From positions 1 to 43,068 of the forward strand of contig CAJMOS010000011.1 of the NCBI GenBank assembly GCA_905215015.1: 43,068 nucleotides of DNA, given 5' to 3'. The stretch is from an uncultured bacterium (lineage in GTDB: Bacteria > Spirochaetota > Spirochaetia > Sphaerochaetales > Sphaerochaetaceae). Below the pieces are notes generated by a model. The model saw only the letters and a program-made list of their open reading frames with translations, made no database searches and had not been told where the DNA came from. The position numbers were made by a program, and so were the translations under genes. Shown here piece by piece: positions 23,428 through 31,123 of this stretch; the first letter of the stretch is position 1; each line of letters starts with the position of its first letter.

Positions 23428-24924
23428 ATGGTCGGTACCTATTTGATGGATGCCATCACGACGACCCTGCAGCCGTTCAACCTCGTGGTGCTTTTCGCCT
23501 CCACGCTGGCTGGTCTGGTCATGGGCATTCTGCCCGGACTGAGTGCGACCATGGCAATCGCGCTGCTTACCGGTCTTACCTACAATTTCCCGACCCAGTC
23601 GGCGCTGATCTCCCTGCTGGGCATCTACGTCGGCTCCATCTCCGGCGGATGCCAGTCGGCGATCCTGCTCAACATGCCGGGAACCCCCGCCTCGGCGGCG
23701 ACCGCCCTGGACGGCTTCCCGATGGCCAAGCAGGGCAAGGGAGGATACGCGATCTTCCTCGCCACGACCTGCAGCATGCTCGGCACGATGATCAGCGTCA
23801 TCTTCGTGCTTACCCTGACCCCGCTCCTTACGGACCTGGCGCTGAAGTTCAAGAGCTGGGAGTTCTTCCTCCTGACCATCTTCGGCATCGTCATCTGCGG
23901 CACGATCACCGCCCAGGACAACGCCTTGAAGGGATGGATCAGTGGCATTCTCGGCCTGATTGTCGCCCAGATCGGCATGGATACCGTCGACTCGTTCCCC
24001 CGGTTCTGCTATGGGAATGTCAACATGATGGCGACCATTCAGCTGATTCCCGTCATGATCGGGCTTTTCGGATTCCCCGAGATCATCAAGAGCTTCAAGC
24101 GCGAGGAGGACGCCCCTGTCGAGCAGGTCAGCAATTTCGAGATCAAGAAGGGCTTCAAGACCGTCTTCTCGCATTTCGGAATCGTCCTGCGTTCCGCGCT
24201 GATCGGCGTTTGTGTCGGCATCATCCCCGGCGTTGGCGAGGATACCGGCGGCTGGCTTTCCTACTGGGCCACCAAGACGACCAGCAAGCACCCGGAGAAC
24301 TTCGGGAAAGGCGAGGAGACGGCGATCATCTCCTCCGAGACAGGCAACAACTCCTGTATCGGCGGCGCCATCATCCCGGTGCTCAGCCTCGCGGTTCCCG
24401 GTTCCGCTCCGGCGGCGGTCCTGCTTGCTGCGTTCCTGATGCACAACTACCGCCCGGGTCCGCTGCTGATGAGCGAGAGCCCCGACTTCGTCTACCGGAT
24501 CGGCATCTATCTGCTTTTCGCGTCGGTAGCCATGTGGTTGCTTGCCCTTGTCCTCGCTCGCGTGACGATCAAGATGCTCCGGATCAAGAAAAAGATCCTG
24601 ATGCCGGTCGTCTACACGCTGTGCGTGGTCGGCGCCTACCTGATCAACTACAACCTGTTCGACGTCAAGGTCATGTTCGTGTTCGGCCTGGTCGGGCTGT
24701 TGCTCAACCAGATGTCGATTCCCGCGGCGCCGTTCCTGCTCGGCGTCATCCTGGGACCGATGACGGACTCCAACCTGCGCAGGGCCCTCAAGCTCAGCGA
24801 CGGCTCGATCCTCCCGATGTTCCAGAGGCCGATCTGCCTGTTCTTCCTGGTGGTCATCATCGCGATGGTGCTGGCCCAGATGGGGGTCTTTACCCGGCTT
24901 TTCGGGAAAAAGAAGGCGGCCTGA
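23428..24924 (+). CDS. tctA: Tripartite tricarboxylate transporter, large permease TctA, TTT no. 3
   Basis: Large inner-membrane subunit of about 498 residues. Signatures: VMGILPGLSATMAIALLTGL near residue 33, GSISGGCQSAILLNMPGTPA and AATALDGFPMAKQGKGG, then in the second half VGIIPGVGEDTGGWLSYWAT and SSETGNNSCIGGAIIPVLSL. The ATG at 23428 is chosen over a TTG at 23422 because GAGGAGG (23414-23420) is 7 nt upstream. The last residues GKKKAA are cytoplasmic. One base separates its stop from the next start (TGAGATG), coupling it to the oxidoreductase gene. Confidence 0.96.
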   Translation: MVGTYLMDAITTTLQPFNLVVLFASTLAGLVMGILPGLSATMAIALLTGLTYNFPTQSALISLLGIYVGSISGGCQSAILLNMPGTPASAATALDGFPMAKQGKGGYAIFLATTCSMLGTMISVIFVLTLTPLLTDLALKFKSWEFFLLTIFGIVICGTITAQDNALKGWISGILGLIVAQIGMDTVDSFPRFCYGNVNMMATIQLIPVMIGLFGFPEIIKSFKREEDAPVEQVSNFEIKKGFKTVFSHFGIVLRSALIGVCVGIIPGVGEDTGGWLSYWATKTTSKHPENFGKGEETAIISSETGNNSCIGGAIIPVLSLAVPGSAPAAVLLAAFLMHNYRPGPLLMSESPDFVYRIGIYLLFASVAMWLLALVLARVTIKMLRIKKKILMPVVYTLCVVGAYLINYNLFDVKVMFVFGLVGLLLNQMSIPAAPFLLGVILGPMTDSNLRRALKLSDGSILPMFQRPICLFFLVVIIAMVLAQMGVFTRLFGKKKAA

Positions 24925-24925
24925 G

Positions 24926-26005
24926 ATGCAGAAAGCTGACGGAATCTTCTACGCGCCCGAGGCAGTCGGGGTGAGGAAGGCGGTGGTGAAGCCAGGCGAG
25001 TTCTGCTTTGCCGCCGTCGGCCTGGACCATGGCCACATCTATGGGATGACCAATGGCCTGAAAGAGGCCGGCGCCACATTGAAGTACGTGTCGGACCCCG
25101 ACCCGAAGAAGGTGGAGGCGTACCGGAAACGGTATCCCGAGGCGCAGCCTGCGACATTGGATGAGATTCTCGCGGACTCCTCGATCCGTTTGGTCGCCAG
25201 CGCGATTCGTCCCGACAAGCGCGCCGGCCTTGGCATCCAGGTGATGGAGAAGGGAAAGGATTACTTTGCCGACAAGCCTGGCATGCTGAAGCTTGAGGAA
25301 GTCGACGCGGTCAGGGAGACAATCAAGAAGACCGGGAGGAAGTATTTTGTCTACTTCGGCGAGCGGATCCACGTGGAAGGAGCGGTCTACACCGAGAATC
25401 TGATCCGGGAAGGAAAGCTTGGCGATATCGTCTCGATCACCATCTTGGCACCACATCGGTTGAACCCGGCTTCGCGTCCGGACTGGTTCTGGGACCCTGA
25501 GAAGAACGGGAGCATCATCGGAGATATCGGCAGCCACCAGATCGAGCAACTGCTCACCTACGCTGGCGCGAAAACCGCGACGATCACCCAGAGCACGATG
25601 GGCAACTTCAACAATCCCTCGCATCCCCAGTTCTTTGATTACGGGGATGTCTCGCTGGTCTGCGACAACGGAACGGTCGGGTATTGCAGGGTCGACTGGT
25701 TTACTCCAGACGGCCTGGGTGCCTGGGGAGACGGGCGGGTGTTCATTGTCGGAACGAAAGCGACGGTGGAAATCCGCAAGTACATTGACGTGGCGCGTGA
25801 TGGCGCGGGAGACCAGGTATACGTTGTCGATGGAAGCGGCGAACACCATGTGTGCGCTACCGGCAAGACGGGGTTTCCGTTCTTTGGAGAGATGATTCTG
25901 GATTGCATCAACCGTACCGAGAAGGCAATCACGGAAGAGCATGTGCTTGAGTCGATGCGCATCACGATTGAGGCGGCGAATCACGCAAAGAGGATAAGAA
26001 GATGA
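24926..26005 (+). CDS. Gfo/Idh/MocA-family oxidoreductase (no. 1)
   Basis: Cytoplasmic NAD(P)-dependent oxidoreductase of 359 residues, presumably acting on a sugar, inositol or sugar-acid derivative delivered by TTT-3. A 25-residue leader precedes the Rossmann strand CFAAVGLDHGHIYGM, in which the usual GxGxxG is replaced by GLDHGH, as in one Gfo/Idh subgroup. FADKPGML near residue 115 corresponds to the conserved EKP motif with Asp for Glu. SIIGDIGSHQIEQLLTYAG (near 190-208) holds the catalytic Asp-x3-His. It shares the ATGA overlap with the next Gfo/Idh gene (26002). Confidence 0.85.
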   Translation: MQKADGIFYAPEAVGVRKAVVKPGEFCFAAVGLDHGHIYGMTNGLKEAGATLKYVSDPDPKKVEAYRKRYPEAQPATLDEILADSSIRLVASAIRPDKRAGLGIQVMEKGKDYFADKPGMLKLEEVDAVRETIKKTGRKYFVYFGERIHVEGAVYTENLIREGKLGDIVSITILAPHRLNPASRPDWFWDPEKNGSIIGDIGSHQIEQLLTYAGAKTATITQSTMGNFNNPSHPQFFDYGDVSLVCDNGTVGYCRVDWFTPDGLGAWGDGRVFIVGTKATVEIRKYIDVARDGAGDQVYVVDGSGEHHVCATGKTGFPFFGEMILDCINRTEKAITEEHVLESMRITIEAANHAKRIRR

Positions 26006-27054
26006 AAAACGGGGTGTATGGATTTGGCATCATCGGACTCGGCGCCATCGCCGATGTCCACGCGAAGGCGATCGCGACATTGGATGATGGAAAGCTGGTC
26101 GCTTGTTTCGACATGGTTCCTGGCAAGGCCGAGAAGTTCTGCGAGGGCCATGGAGGCAAGCCGTACAGCAAATTGGAGGAATTCCTACAGGATCCGGAAC
26201 TGGATATCGTGACGGTGACTACGCCCTCGGGCGCCCATCTCGAGGTTGCCCTCGCCGCCTTGCGGGCCAAGAAGACGGTCATCGTCGAGAAACCCATGGA
26301 GATCACCACCGAGCGGATCGACCAGCTGATCGCGACGGCAAGGGAAAACCACGTCATGTTGGCGGGGGTCTTCCAATCCCGGTTCTTCGATGCGCCGAAA
26401 GCCGTCAAGGCGGCGATTGACGCGGGCCGGTTCGGCAGGATCAGCCTGATCAACGCCCAGGTCGAGTGGTACCGCAGCCAGGATTACTACGACAAGGTCG
26501 GCTGGCATGGCACCTGGAAGATGGATGGTGGTGGAGCGTTGATGAACCAGGCGATCCACGCCATCGACCTGCTTGGCTGGTTTGGTGGTCCGGTCGACGA
26601 GATTTACGGGCAGACGGCATGCTTGAGCCACCAGCGCATCGAAGTCGAGGATGTGGCCGCCGCCACTGTCCGCTTCAAGAACGGGACGCTTGGCATCATC
26701 GAGGGTACTACCGGTTGCTATCCGGGTTTCTCCAAGCGGATCGAGGTCTGCGGCAGCAAGGGCAGCGCGATCATCGAGGAGGAGAACCTTGTCTACTGGC
26801 ACTTCGACGAGGAGGGTCCGGAGGACGAGGAAATCCGCAGGCGGTGCATGGGCTCGACAAGCAATGGCGGCGCCCACAACCCGCTGGACGTCGGGTTCAT
26901 GGGCCATGCCCGCGAGTTCGCCAACGTGGTTGACGCGCTGAAGAACCATACCGAACCCGCGATTCCGGGCGAGGAGGCGCGCAAGGCGGTCGAGATCATC
27001 ACCACCATCTACCGGAGCGCCAGAGAGCATCGTCCCATCAAGTTGGGCGACTGA
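26002..27054 (+). CDS. Gfo/Idh/MocA-family oxidoreductase (no. 2)
   Basis: Second oxidoreductase of the family, 350 residues, with canonical motifs: GFGIIGLGAIADVHAKAI (Rossmann, residues 6-23), TVIVEKPMEIT (the EKP motif near 95), and GGGALMNQAIHAIDLLGWFGG (near 175-195) with the catalytic Asp/His pair. It overlaps the previous gene by 4 nt and touches the next at one base, so the three enzymes are tightly coupled. Two different Gfo/Idh enzymes plus an isomerase resemble inositol or sugar-acid epimerising pathways, in which oxidation and later re-reduction are done by paired dehydrogenases (inference). Confidence 0.9.
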   Translation: MKNGVYGFGIIGLGAIADVHAKAIATLDDGKLVACFDMVPGKAEKFCEGHGGKPYSKLEEFLQDPELDIVTVTTPSGAHLEVALAALRAKKTVIVEKPMEITTERIDQLIATARENHVMLAGVFQSRFFDAPKAVKAAIDAGRFGRISLINAQVEWYRSQDYYDKVGWHGTWKMDGGGALMNQAIHAIDLLGWFGGPVDEIYGQTACLSHQRIEVEDVAAATVRFKNGTLGIIEGTTGCYPGFSKRIEVCGSKGSAIIEEENLVYWHFDEEGPEDEEIRRRCMGSTSNGGAHNPLDVGFMGHAREFANVVDALKNHTEPAIPGEEARKAVEIITTIYRSAREHRPIKLGD

Positions 27055-27833
27055 TGCGGTTCGGCTTCTGTACGGGTTTCGCGACCCGTTTCCGGTTTAC
27101 GCTGGATGTTCCGCTCGTCGGGCGGATCCGGCGCGCCGGCTACGATTTCCCGGATTTCCCCATCATGGCCTTCGATTCGGTTTCGAAGGCTGTGCTGGGG
27201 CAGGTCCGCGAGGCGATGGGGGATTCGGTGTGTCCTGCCGCCTGCAATCTCGTTCCCGCAAGCTTGAAACTGGTAGGGAAGGAGGTCGATGGCGTGGCAT
27301 TGCAGGCCTATTTGTCCCGTGTGCTTCCCGTCATGGCTTCCTTCGGGGTGAGGCATCTGGTCCTCGGCAGCGCGAAAAGCCGAATGCTTCCTTCAGGAAT
27401 GAGCCTCCAGGAGGGGAAAGCCCAGTTCGGGAATGTGTTGAAGGACTATCTGCTCCCGGTTGTCCGCTTGTATGGCATGGATATCCTGATAGAGCCGCTC
27501 AATCGCGCCGAGTGCAATTTGCTCAATACCGTGGAGGAGTGCGCCCAATTCGTCCGGGAGATACACCTGCCGGATCTGGCGTTGATGGCGGACCTGTACC
27601 ACATGGAGGCGAACGGCGAATCTCCGGAAACCTTGCGGGACGCCATGCCATTGGTCCATCACCTGCACATCGCGGGGGTGGATCGTTCGCTTCCTGCAGA
27701 TGGATTTGATCCGTATCTTCAAACCTGCATCCAGGTCGTCAAGGCGAGCGGATACGACGAGTCCGTTTCCTATGAGACGGTGGATGGCGATATCCGAAGG
27801 GCGCTTGTCCTGCTCAAGGCGGCCTGGTCCTGA
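27054..27833 (+). CDS. Sugar phosphate isomerase/epimerase, xylose-isomerase-like TIM barrel
   Basis: Cytoplasmic TIM-barrel enzyme of 259 residues (AP-endonuclease-2/xylose isomerase-like family). Expected metal ligands are visible in order: Glu in ILIEPLNR (near 145), Asp in LALMADLYHM (near 180), His in HHLHIAGVDR (near 206) and Glu in SVSYETVDGD near the C-terminus (about 243). It is the last gene of the TTT-3 operon and overlaps the stop of the second Gfo/Idh gene by one base. It probably epimerises or isomerises the keto intermediate produced by the oxidoreductases (inference). Its stop is only 5 nt from the stop of the convergent XRE gene. Confidence 0.82.
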   Translation: MRFGFCTGFATRFRFTLDVPLVGRIRRAGYDFPDFPIMAFDSVSKAVLGQVREAMGDSVCPAACNLVPASLKLVGKEVDGVALQAYLSRVLPVMASFGVRHLVLGSAKSRMLPSGMSLQEGKAQFGNVLKDYLLPVVRLYGMDILIEPLNRAECNLLNTVEECAQFVREIHLPDLALMADLYHMEANGESPETLRDAMPLVHHLHIAGVDRSLPADGFDPYLQTCIQVVKASGYDESVSYETVDGDIRRALVLLKAAWS

Positions 27834-27838
27834 ATTCC

Positions 27839-28291
27839 TTAGGTTTCGGTATCCTGAGGTTTCCGCCCTCGGCGTTTGCGGTTTCCTTTGTCCAGAAGCA
27901 TCTCTTTCCGGTAGCCTGACTCGATCAGCTCCTGTTCCTCACGGGCTGAGTACTTTGCCATGATGTCGCGGATTTCCTTGGCGTAGTAGTCCCGCGCCTC
28001 CTTCGAATGGAAGGTGATGAAGGCGGGGAGGGTCCCGGTGGAGCTGAGCAGTTGTTCGGGGGACGTTTCCTCCGCTCTGGCGAGACGGACGATGGTGGAC
28101 AGGGAGAAGTCGGTCTGCATGTTCTCGATGGCGGAAATGGTATGCCGGGAGATGCCGCTTTTAAGCGATACGTATGAAGTGCTGAGGCGCCGTTTCTCCC
28201 TGATGGCACGGGAATTCAGTGCGACAATCTTCCGTATCCGCATTTCTTCCAGATAGGTATCCTGGGAACCGTCATCCATGGCTTTAACCAT
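27839..28291 (-). CDS. XRE-family helix-turn-helix protein
   Basis: DNA-binding protein of up to 150 residues. The HTH covers about residues 30-80: IREKRRLSTSYVSLKSGISRHTISAIE with the recognition helix SRHTISAIENM. A short charged C-terminal region follows (AREEQELIESGYRKEMLLDK) ending in the basic GNRKRRGRKPQ. The start is uncertain: ATG at 28291 or 28279, or 28243, where GGAAGAA lies just upstream. It is divergent from the uncharacterised gene at 28460. An inverted repeat lies in the shared promoter region, so it probably regulates itself and that gene (inference). Confidence 0.8.
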   Translation of the reverse strand: MVKAMDDGSQDTYLEEMRIRKIVALNSRAIREKRRLSTSYVSLKSGISRHTISAIENMQTDFSLSTIVRLARAEETSPEQLLSSTGTLPAFITFHSKEARDYYAKEIRDIMAKYSAREEQELIESGYRKEMLLDKGNRKRRGRKPQDTET

Positions 28292-28328
28292 CCCATTTTC
28301 AGGTGGTGGATGGAAGTCACTTTAAATG

Positions 28329-28359
28329 CACAAATTGTGTTAAAATAGGTAAATTTGTG
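28329..28359. promoter_or_regulatory. Inverted repeat in the XRE/orphan-gene divergent promoter
   Basis: CACAAATT (28329-28336) and AATTTGTG (28352-28359) are perfect 8-nt arms 15 nt apart, immediately upstream of the -10 TATAAT at 28363. This position would let a bound dimer or pair of dimers cover the -35 region of the rightward promoter. Confidence 0.55.
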
Positions 28360-28362
28360 AAT

Positions 28363-28368
28363 TATAAT
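28363..28368 (+). promoter_or_regulatory. Consensus -10 element for the 28460 gene
   Basis: A perfect TATAAT. No good -35 is present at the right distance (TTAAAA at 28340), and the leader to the ATG at 28460 would be about 85 nt. The missing -35 and the overlapping inverted repeat suggest a regulated promoter. Confidence 0.55.
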
Positions 28369-28459
28369 AGACTTGCAGGGAAAGGCTTCCGGAGAGCGGG
28401 CCATCGCAATCAATAAATTCCATAGAAGCGGAAAAGCCGTTCGTGCTATACTTGGCGCC

Positions 28460-29737
28460 ATGAATTCGAGCAAGAACATCACGGTACTGGCTTTTGGAGT
28501 GGCGAGTCCCGACCACCCTTCGTTCAATCTGGTCGTCCTGGAGAAAGGACAGTTGGTACGGTATACCTACACTCATCAAGGACAGGACAAGGTGACGATC
28601 GCCCCCTGTGGGGAGAACGAGGTGGAAACCTGCGTTCTCGACCATGCGACTGAAATCGCCAGCGGGCTTGATTGCCCGACGTTGCTTGACTGCGGATGTC
28701 TGCTTGGCCACGACAGGACCCTTGAGCTGTACGTCAGGCTGCTGCCCAAGTTCGCGTATGGCAAGCAGACCTATCGGATCATGCAGACCTTCAAGGGGGC
28801 CGACCCGATGCGGCAGGTGAACTACCAGGCCCGCCAGACGATTGATGAGAAGGCGAAGATGACCAGCGCCCAGGCCAGGGAACTGGTTCCCTTTTTGGCG
28901 GAACCGGAAATCCAGCATGCCGAGAAGTTGCTCGTCGCCACCGCTTTCCAGCAGGCCGGCAAACGGCTGATGTTCGGCAATGCCGTTGATTTCCGCCTGG
29001 TGGTGCAAATCATCGCCACCTTCTGCCCGGGAAGCGAGCTGGTCGACCGGATTCCCATGCTTTCCGCCCGCCCCATCAGCGACGAGCGCAAGAAGCTGAT
29101 TGCCGACATGAATGCGCTTTTGGGAGACCGTTTCAAGAAGCTCGGCGGCTATGCGTGGTATCAGGACCGCCCGGTCTATCCCTACAGCATCGACTTCGTC
29201 GTTGCCAAGGGCAATCAGGTCTTCGCTATCAAGGCTCTGCCCGATGCCGGATACTCCGCAGAGGATTTCCTCCAGCTCTGCCAGACCCAGCGTTTCGTCG
29301 GATGTGTCTGCTTTGCCGGGGACGAGAGACTGTACGATGCCAAGAGCTATCTGGAGAAGCACAAGAAGGTGGAGCTGGATCCCGAGAGCAAGATCTCCAC
29401 GAGGAAGGTCGAGCGTTCTCCGTACGAACTTCGCTGCATTATCTCCTATCTGATGGAGCATTCGATCGAGCGCAAGCACCGTGTCATCTGCGGAGGGTTC
29501 CAGAACGACCCCGGCTATGACCCTGCCTGCTTCATCCAGTACGATGACGGGACCCAGGCCGCCATGAATGTCCGCATCAACGAACCTTTGAACGAGGGCA
29601 AACGCAAGGAATGGGTGGAAACCACGGCCAAGATTCCCCAGATTACCTTCTGGGTCGACGTGGTTCCCGACAATCCGAAGGAGAAGAAGCTCTACCGCGG
29701 CAGCAAGATCCATGTCAGCGAGCATCCGCGTGGCTGA
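28460..29737 (+). CDS. Uncharacterised protein, 425 residues, family not recognised
   Basis: I do not recognise this family. It is a soluble, mixed alpha/beta protein with no signal peptide or membrane segment. The N-terminus MNSSKNITVLAFG starts with a strand. Residues near 240-260 (YPYSIDFVVAKGNQVFAIKAL) resemble the beta-hairpin of PD-(D/E)xK nuclease folds, but the expected Glu is Ala, so this is only a weak hint. Three Cys pairs (CGCLLGH, CVCFAGD and others) are scattered. The ATG at 28460 has no clear ribosome binding site; a TTG at 28373 would add 29 residues. It is monocistronic, with a divergent XRE gene upstream and a strong terminator downstream. Codon use is like that of the GC-rich neighbours. 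Confidence 0.75.
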   Translation: MNSSKNITVLAFGVASPDHPSFNLVVLEKGQLVRYTYTHQGQDKVTIAPCGENEVETCVLDHATEIASGLDCPTLLDCGCLLGHDRTLELYVRLLPKFAYGKQTYRIMQTFKGADPMRQVNYQARQTIDEKAKMTSAQARELVPFLAEPEIQHAEKLLVATAFQQAGKRLMFGNAVDFRLVVQIIATFCPGSELVDRIPMLSARPISDERKKLIADMNALLGDRFKKLGGYAWYQDRPVYPYSIDFVVAKGNQVFAIKALPDAGYSAEDFLQLCQTQRFVGCVCFAGDERLYDAKSYLEKHKKVELDPESKISTRKVERSPYELRCIISYLMEHSIERKHRVICGGFQNDPGYDPACFIQYDDGTQAAMNVRINEPLNEGKRKEWVETTAKIPQITFWVDVVPDNPKEKKLYRGSKIHVSEHPRG

Positions 29738-29745
29738 TTCCGAGG

Positions 29746-29771
29746 GCCACCCACATGGGTGGCTTTTTTTT
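29746..29771 (+). terminator. Rho-independent terminator after the 28460 gene
   Basis: GCCACCC (29746-29752), loop ACAT, GGGTGGC (29757-29763), then eight T residues. Confidence 0.93.
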
Positions 29772-29840
29772 GTGTGTCTATTCCCGATCGCATGGGCGAA
29801 AGCAACAAAAAAACTGTCTTTTGTGTTTGAAAAAATAACA

Positions 29841-29868
29841 TTGACGTTTGCCATAAACAATTTACACT
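29841..29868 (+). promoter_or_regulatory. Promoter of the first AfuA/FbpA-type binding-protein gene
   Basis: -35 TTGACG (29841-29846) and -10 TACACT (29863-29868), spacing 16 nt, about 42 nt before the ATG. Confidence 0.7.
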
Positions 29869-29909
29869 ATGAGAACTTGTTATTTTTCAAGACAAAAGGA
29901 GATTCTGTC

Positions 29910-30977
29910 ATGCGTAGGAAACTGATTGCTTTCATGGCGATGGTGGCGTTGTGCGGGGCCGTGTCCGCCCAGGGAGCCAAGGAGACGGCTTCGGAGGGAG
30001 GGGGCGCTTCCAGCGGCCTTGGAAAGAAACTCGTGGTCTATTCCACCCAGACCGACCCTGACATCGAAGTGGTTGTCGGGGGCTTCGAGAAAACGTATGG
30101 CATCGACGTCGAGGTGATCAACGGCTCTGCCGGCGAGCTCCGTTCCCGGATTGCGAGCGAGGCGGGAAATCCTCAGGCTGACGTCATGTGGGGCGGACTC
30201 AGCCAGAGTGACGGCGACGCCTATGCGGAACTGTTCGAGCCGTATGTCTCTCCGTTGAACGAGGAACTGTATGAGGAATACCGGTCGGACAACGGGTTCT
30301 ACAACTATCCGAACGTGCAGTTGGTCAACCTGATTGTCAACACCGACCTGGCGGCGAAGCTTGGCGTCGAGATCAACGGCTATGAGGACTTGCTGGACCC
30401 GAGGCTCAAGGGCAAGATCATCTGTGCGGACCCTACCTCCTCGTCGTCGGCATGGCGCCATCTGACCACCATGCTTTTGGTCATGGGCGGCTATGGTTCG
30501 CAGGCGAGTTGGGATTACATCGAGAAGCTGATGGCCAACATGGACGGCATCATGAGCGGCAGCAGCTCCTACTGCTACAAGTCCGTCGCTGACGGCGAGT
30601 ATGTGGTCGGACTTTCCTACGAGGATGGGGACGCGCAGCTCGTGGTGCAGGGAGCTCCGAACATCAAGCTGGTCTACATGCAGGAAGGGACGACCGGTTG
30701 TGCCTTTGGAGGGGCTATCGTGAAGGGGGCGAAGCACATGGCCGCCGCCAAGGCGTTCATTGACTATATGCTTTCTGTCGAGTGCCAGGAAGCGCGCAAC
30801 GCGAAGCTGCACATCTTCCGTTCCACCAACAAGAAGGTTGTTTTCGACGCCACCTACATTCCCTCCTATGACTCAATCGTGGTCAAGCACGAGGACTATG
30901 GGTATCTTTCCGCCCACAAGCAGGAAATCAAGGACCATTGGACCAGCTCCTGGTCGAAAATCGCCGGACGCAAATAA
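29910..30977 (+). CDS. ABC transporter periplasmic binding protein, AfuA/FbpA-like (no. 1)
   Basis: Periplasmic binding protein of about 355 residues. The signal peptide (about 1-20) ends VSA, then QGAKETASEGG and a Gly/Ser-rich linker. The fold type is that of ferric/sugar-phosphate/phosphonate binding proteins: LVVYSTQTDPDIEVVVGGFEK, then NGSAGELRSRI, NPQADVMWGGL and KIICADPTSSSSAW. The paired Tyr that binds iron in FbpA is not evident in the matching SSSYCYKSVADGEY segment, so a phosphorylated organic ligand (as for AfuA) is as likely as iron. AAGGAG lies 8 nt before the ATG at 29910; the frame is open further left but without support. It has its own promoter and terminator, separating it from the ATPase and permease genes. 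Confidence 0.88.
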   Translation: MRRKLIAFMAMVALCGAVSAQGAKETASEGGGASSGLGKKLVVYSTQTDPDIEVVVGGFEKTYGIDVEVINGSAGELRSRIASEAGNPQADVMWGGLSQSDGDAYAELFEPYVSPLNEELYEEYRSDNGFYNYPNVQLVNLIVNTDLAAKLGVEINGYEDLLDPRLKGKIICADPTSSSSAWRHLTTMLLVMGGYGSQASWDYIEKLMANMDGIMSGSSSYCYKSVADGEYVVGLSYEDGDAQLVVQGAPNIKLVYMQEGTTGCAFGGAIVKGAKHMAAAKAFIDYMLSVECQEARNAKLHIFRSTNKKVVFDATYIPSYDSIVVKHEDYGYLSAHKQEIKDHWTSSWSKIAGRK

Positions 30978-31000
30978 CCGTATTGTCTGACAACATGCGG

Positions 31001-31037
31001 AAAAGGAGGGGAACCTGGCGATTTCCTCTCCTTTTTT
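31001..31037 (+). terminator. Rho-independent terminator between binding-protein gene and ATPase gene
   Basis: A 13-bp stem: AAAAGGAGGGGAA (31001-31013) with its complement at 31023-31035 (one G-U pair), a 9-nt loop and a T-run to 31037. Confidence 0.9.
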
Positions 31038-31052
31038 CGTTGCCTAATTTGT

Positions 31053-31080
31053 TTGACATCTCGTTGGTTACAGGTAAACT
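31053..31080 (+). promoter_or_regulatory. Promoter of the ATPase-permease-binding-protein operon
   Basis: Consensus -35 TTGACA (31053-31058) and -10 TAAACT (31075-31080), spacing 16 nt. The start point would be near 31087, at the edge of the tandem repeat at 31090. Confidence 0.8.
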
Positions 31081-31089
31081 GAATGTTAC

Positions 31090-31111
31090 AAAAGTGTGAG
31101 AAAAGTGTGAA
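31090..31111 (+). repeat. Tandem 11-nt repeat in the ATPase-gene leader
   Basis: AAAAGTGTGAG (31090-31100) is repeated directly with one change at the last base (31101-31111), between the -10 element and the ribosome binding site AAGGGGA. This is a possible binding site for a regulator acting on one DNA face (11-nt period). Confidence 0.5.
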
Positions 31112-31123
31112 AAAGGGGAAAAC

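Noticed and set aside
22837..24444. Long minus-strand open frame (535 codons) opposite tctB/tctA of TTT-3, and a plus-strand frame of 630 codons at 23082-24974
   Set aside because: Both overlap the intact TctB and TctA genes in other frames and are rich in Arg, Gly, Asp and His repeats, a by-product of G+C-rich codon bias.
28460..29737. Calling the orphan protein a PD-(D/E)xK nuclease
   Set aside because: Only one hairpin resembles the fold, and the catalytic Glu position is Ala. It is kept as unknown.
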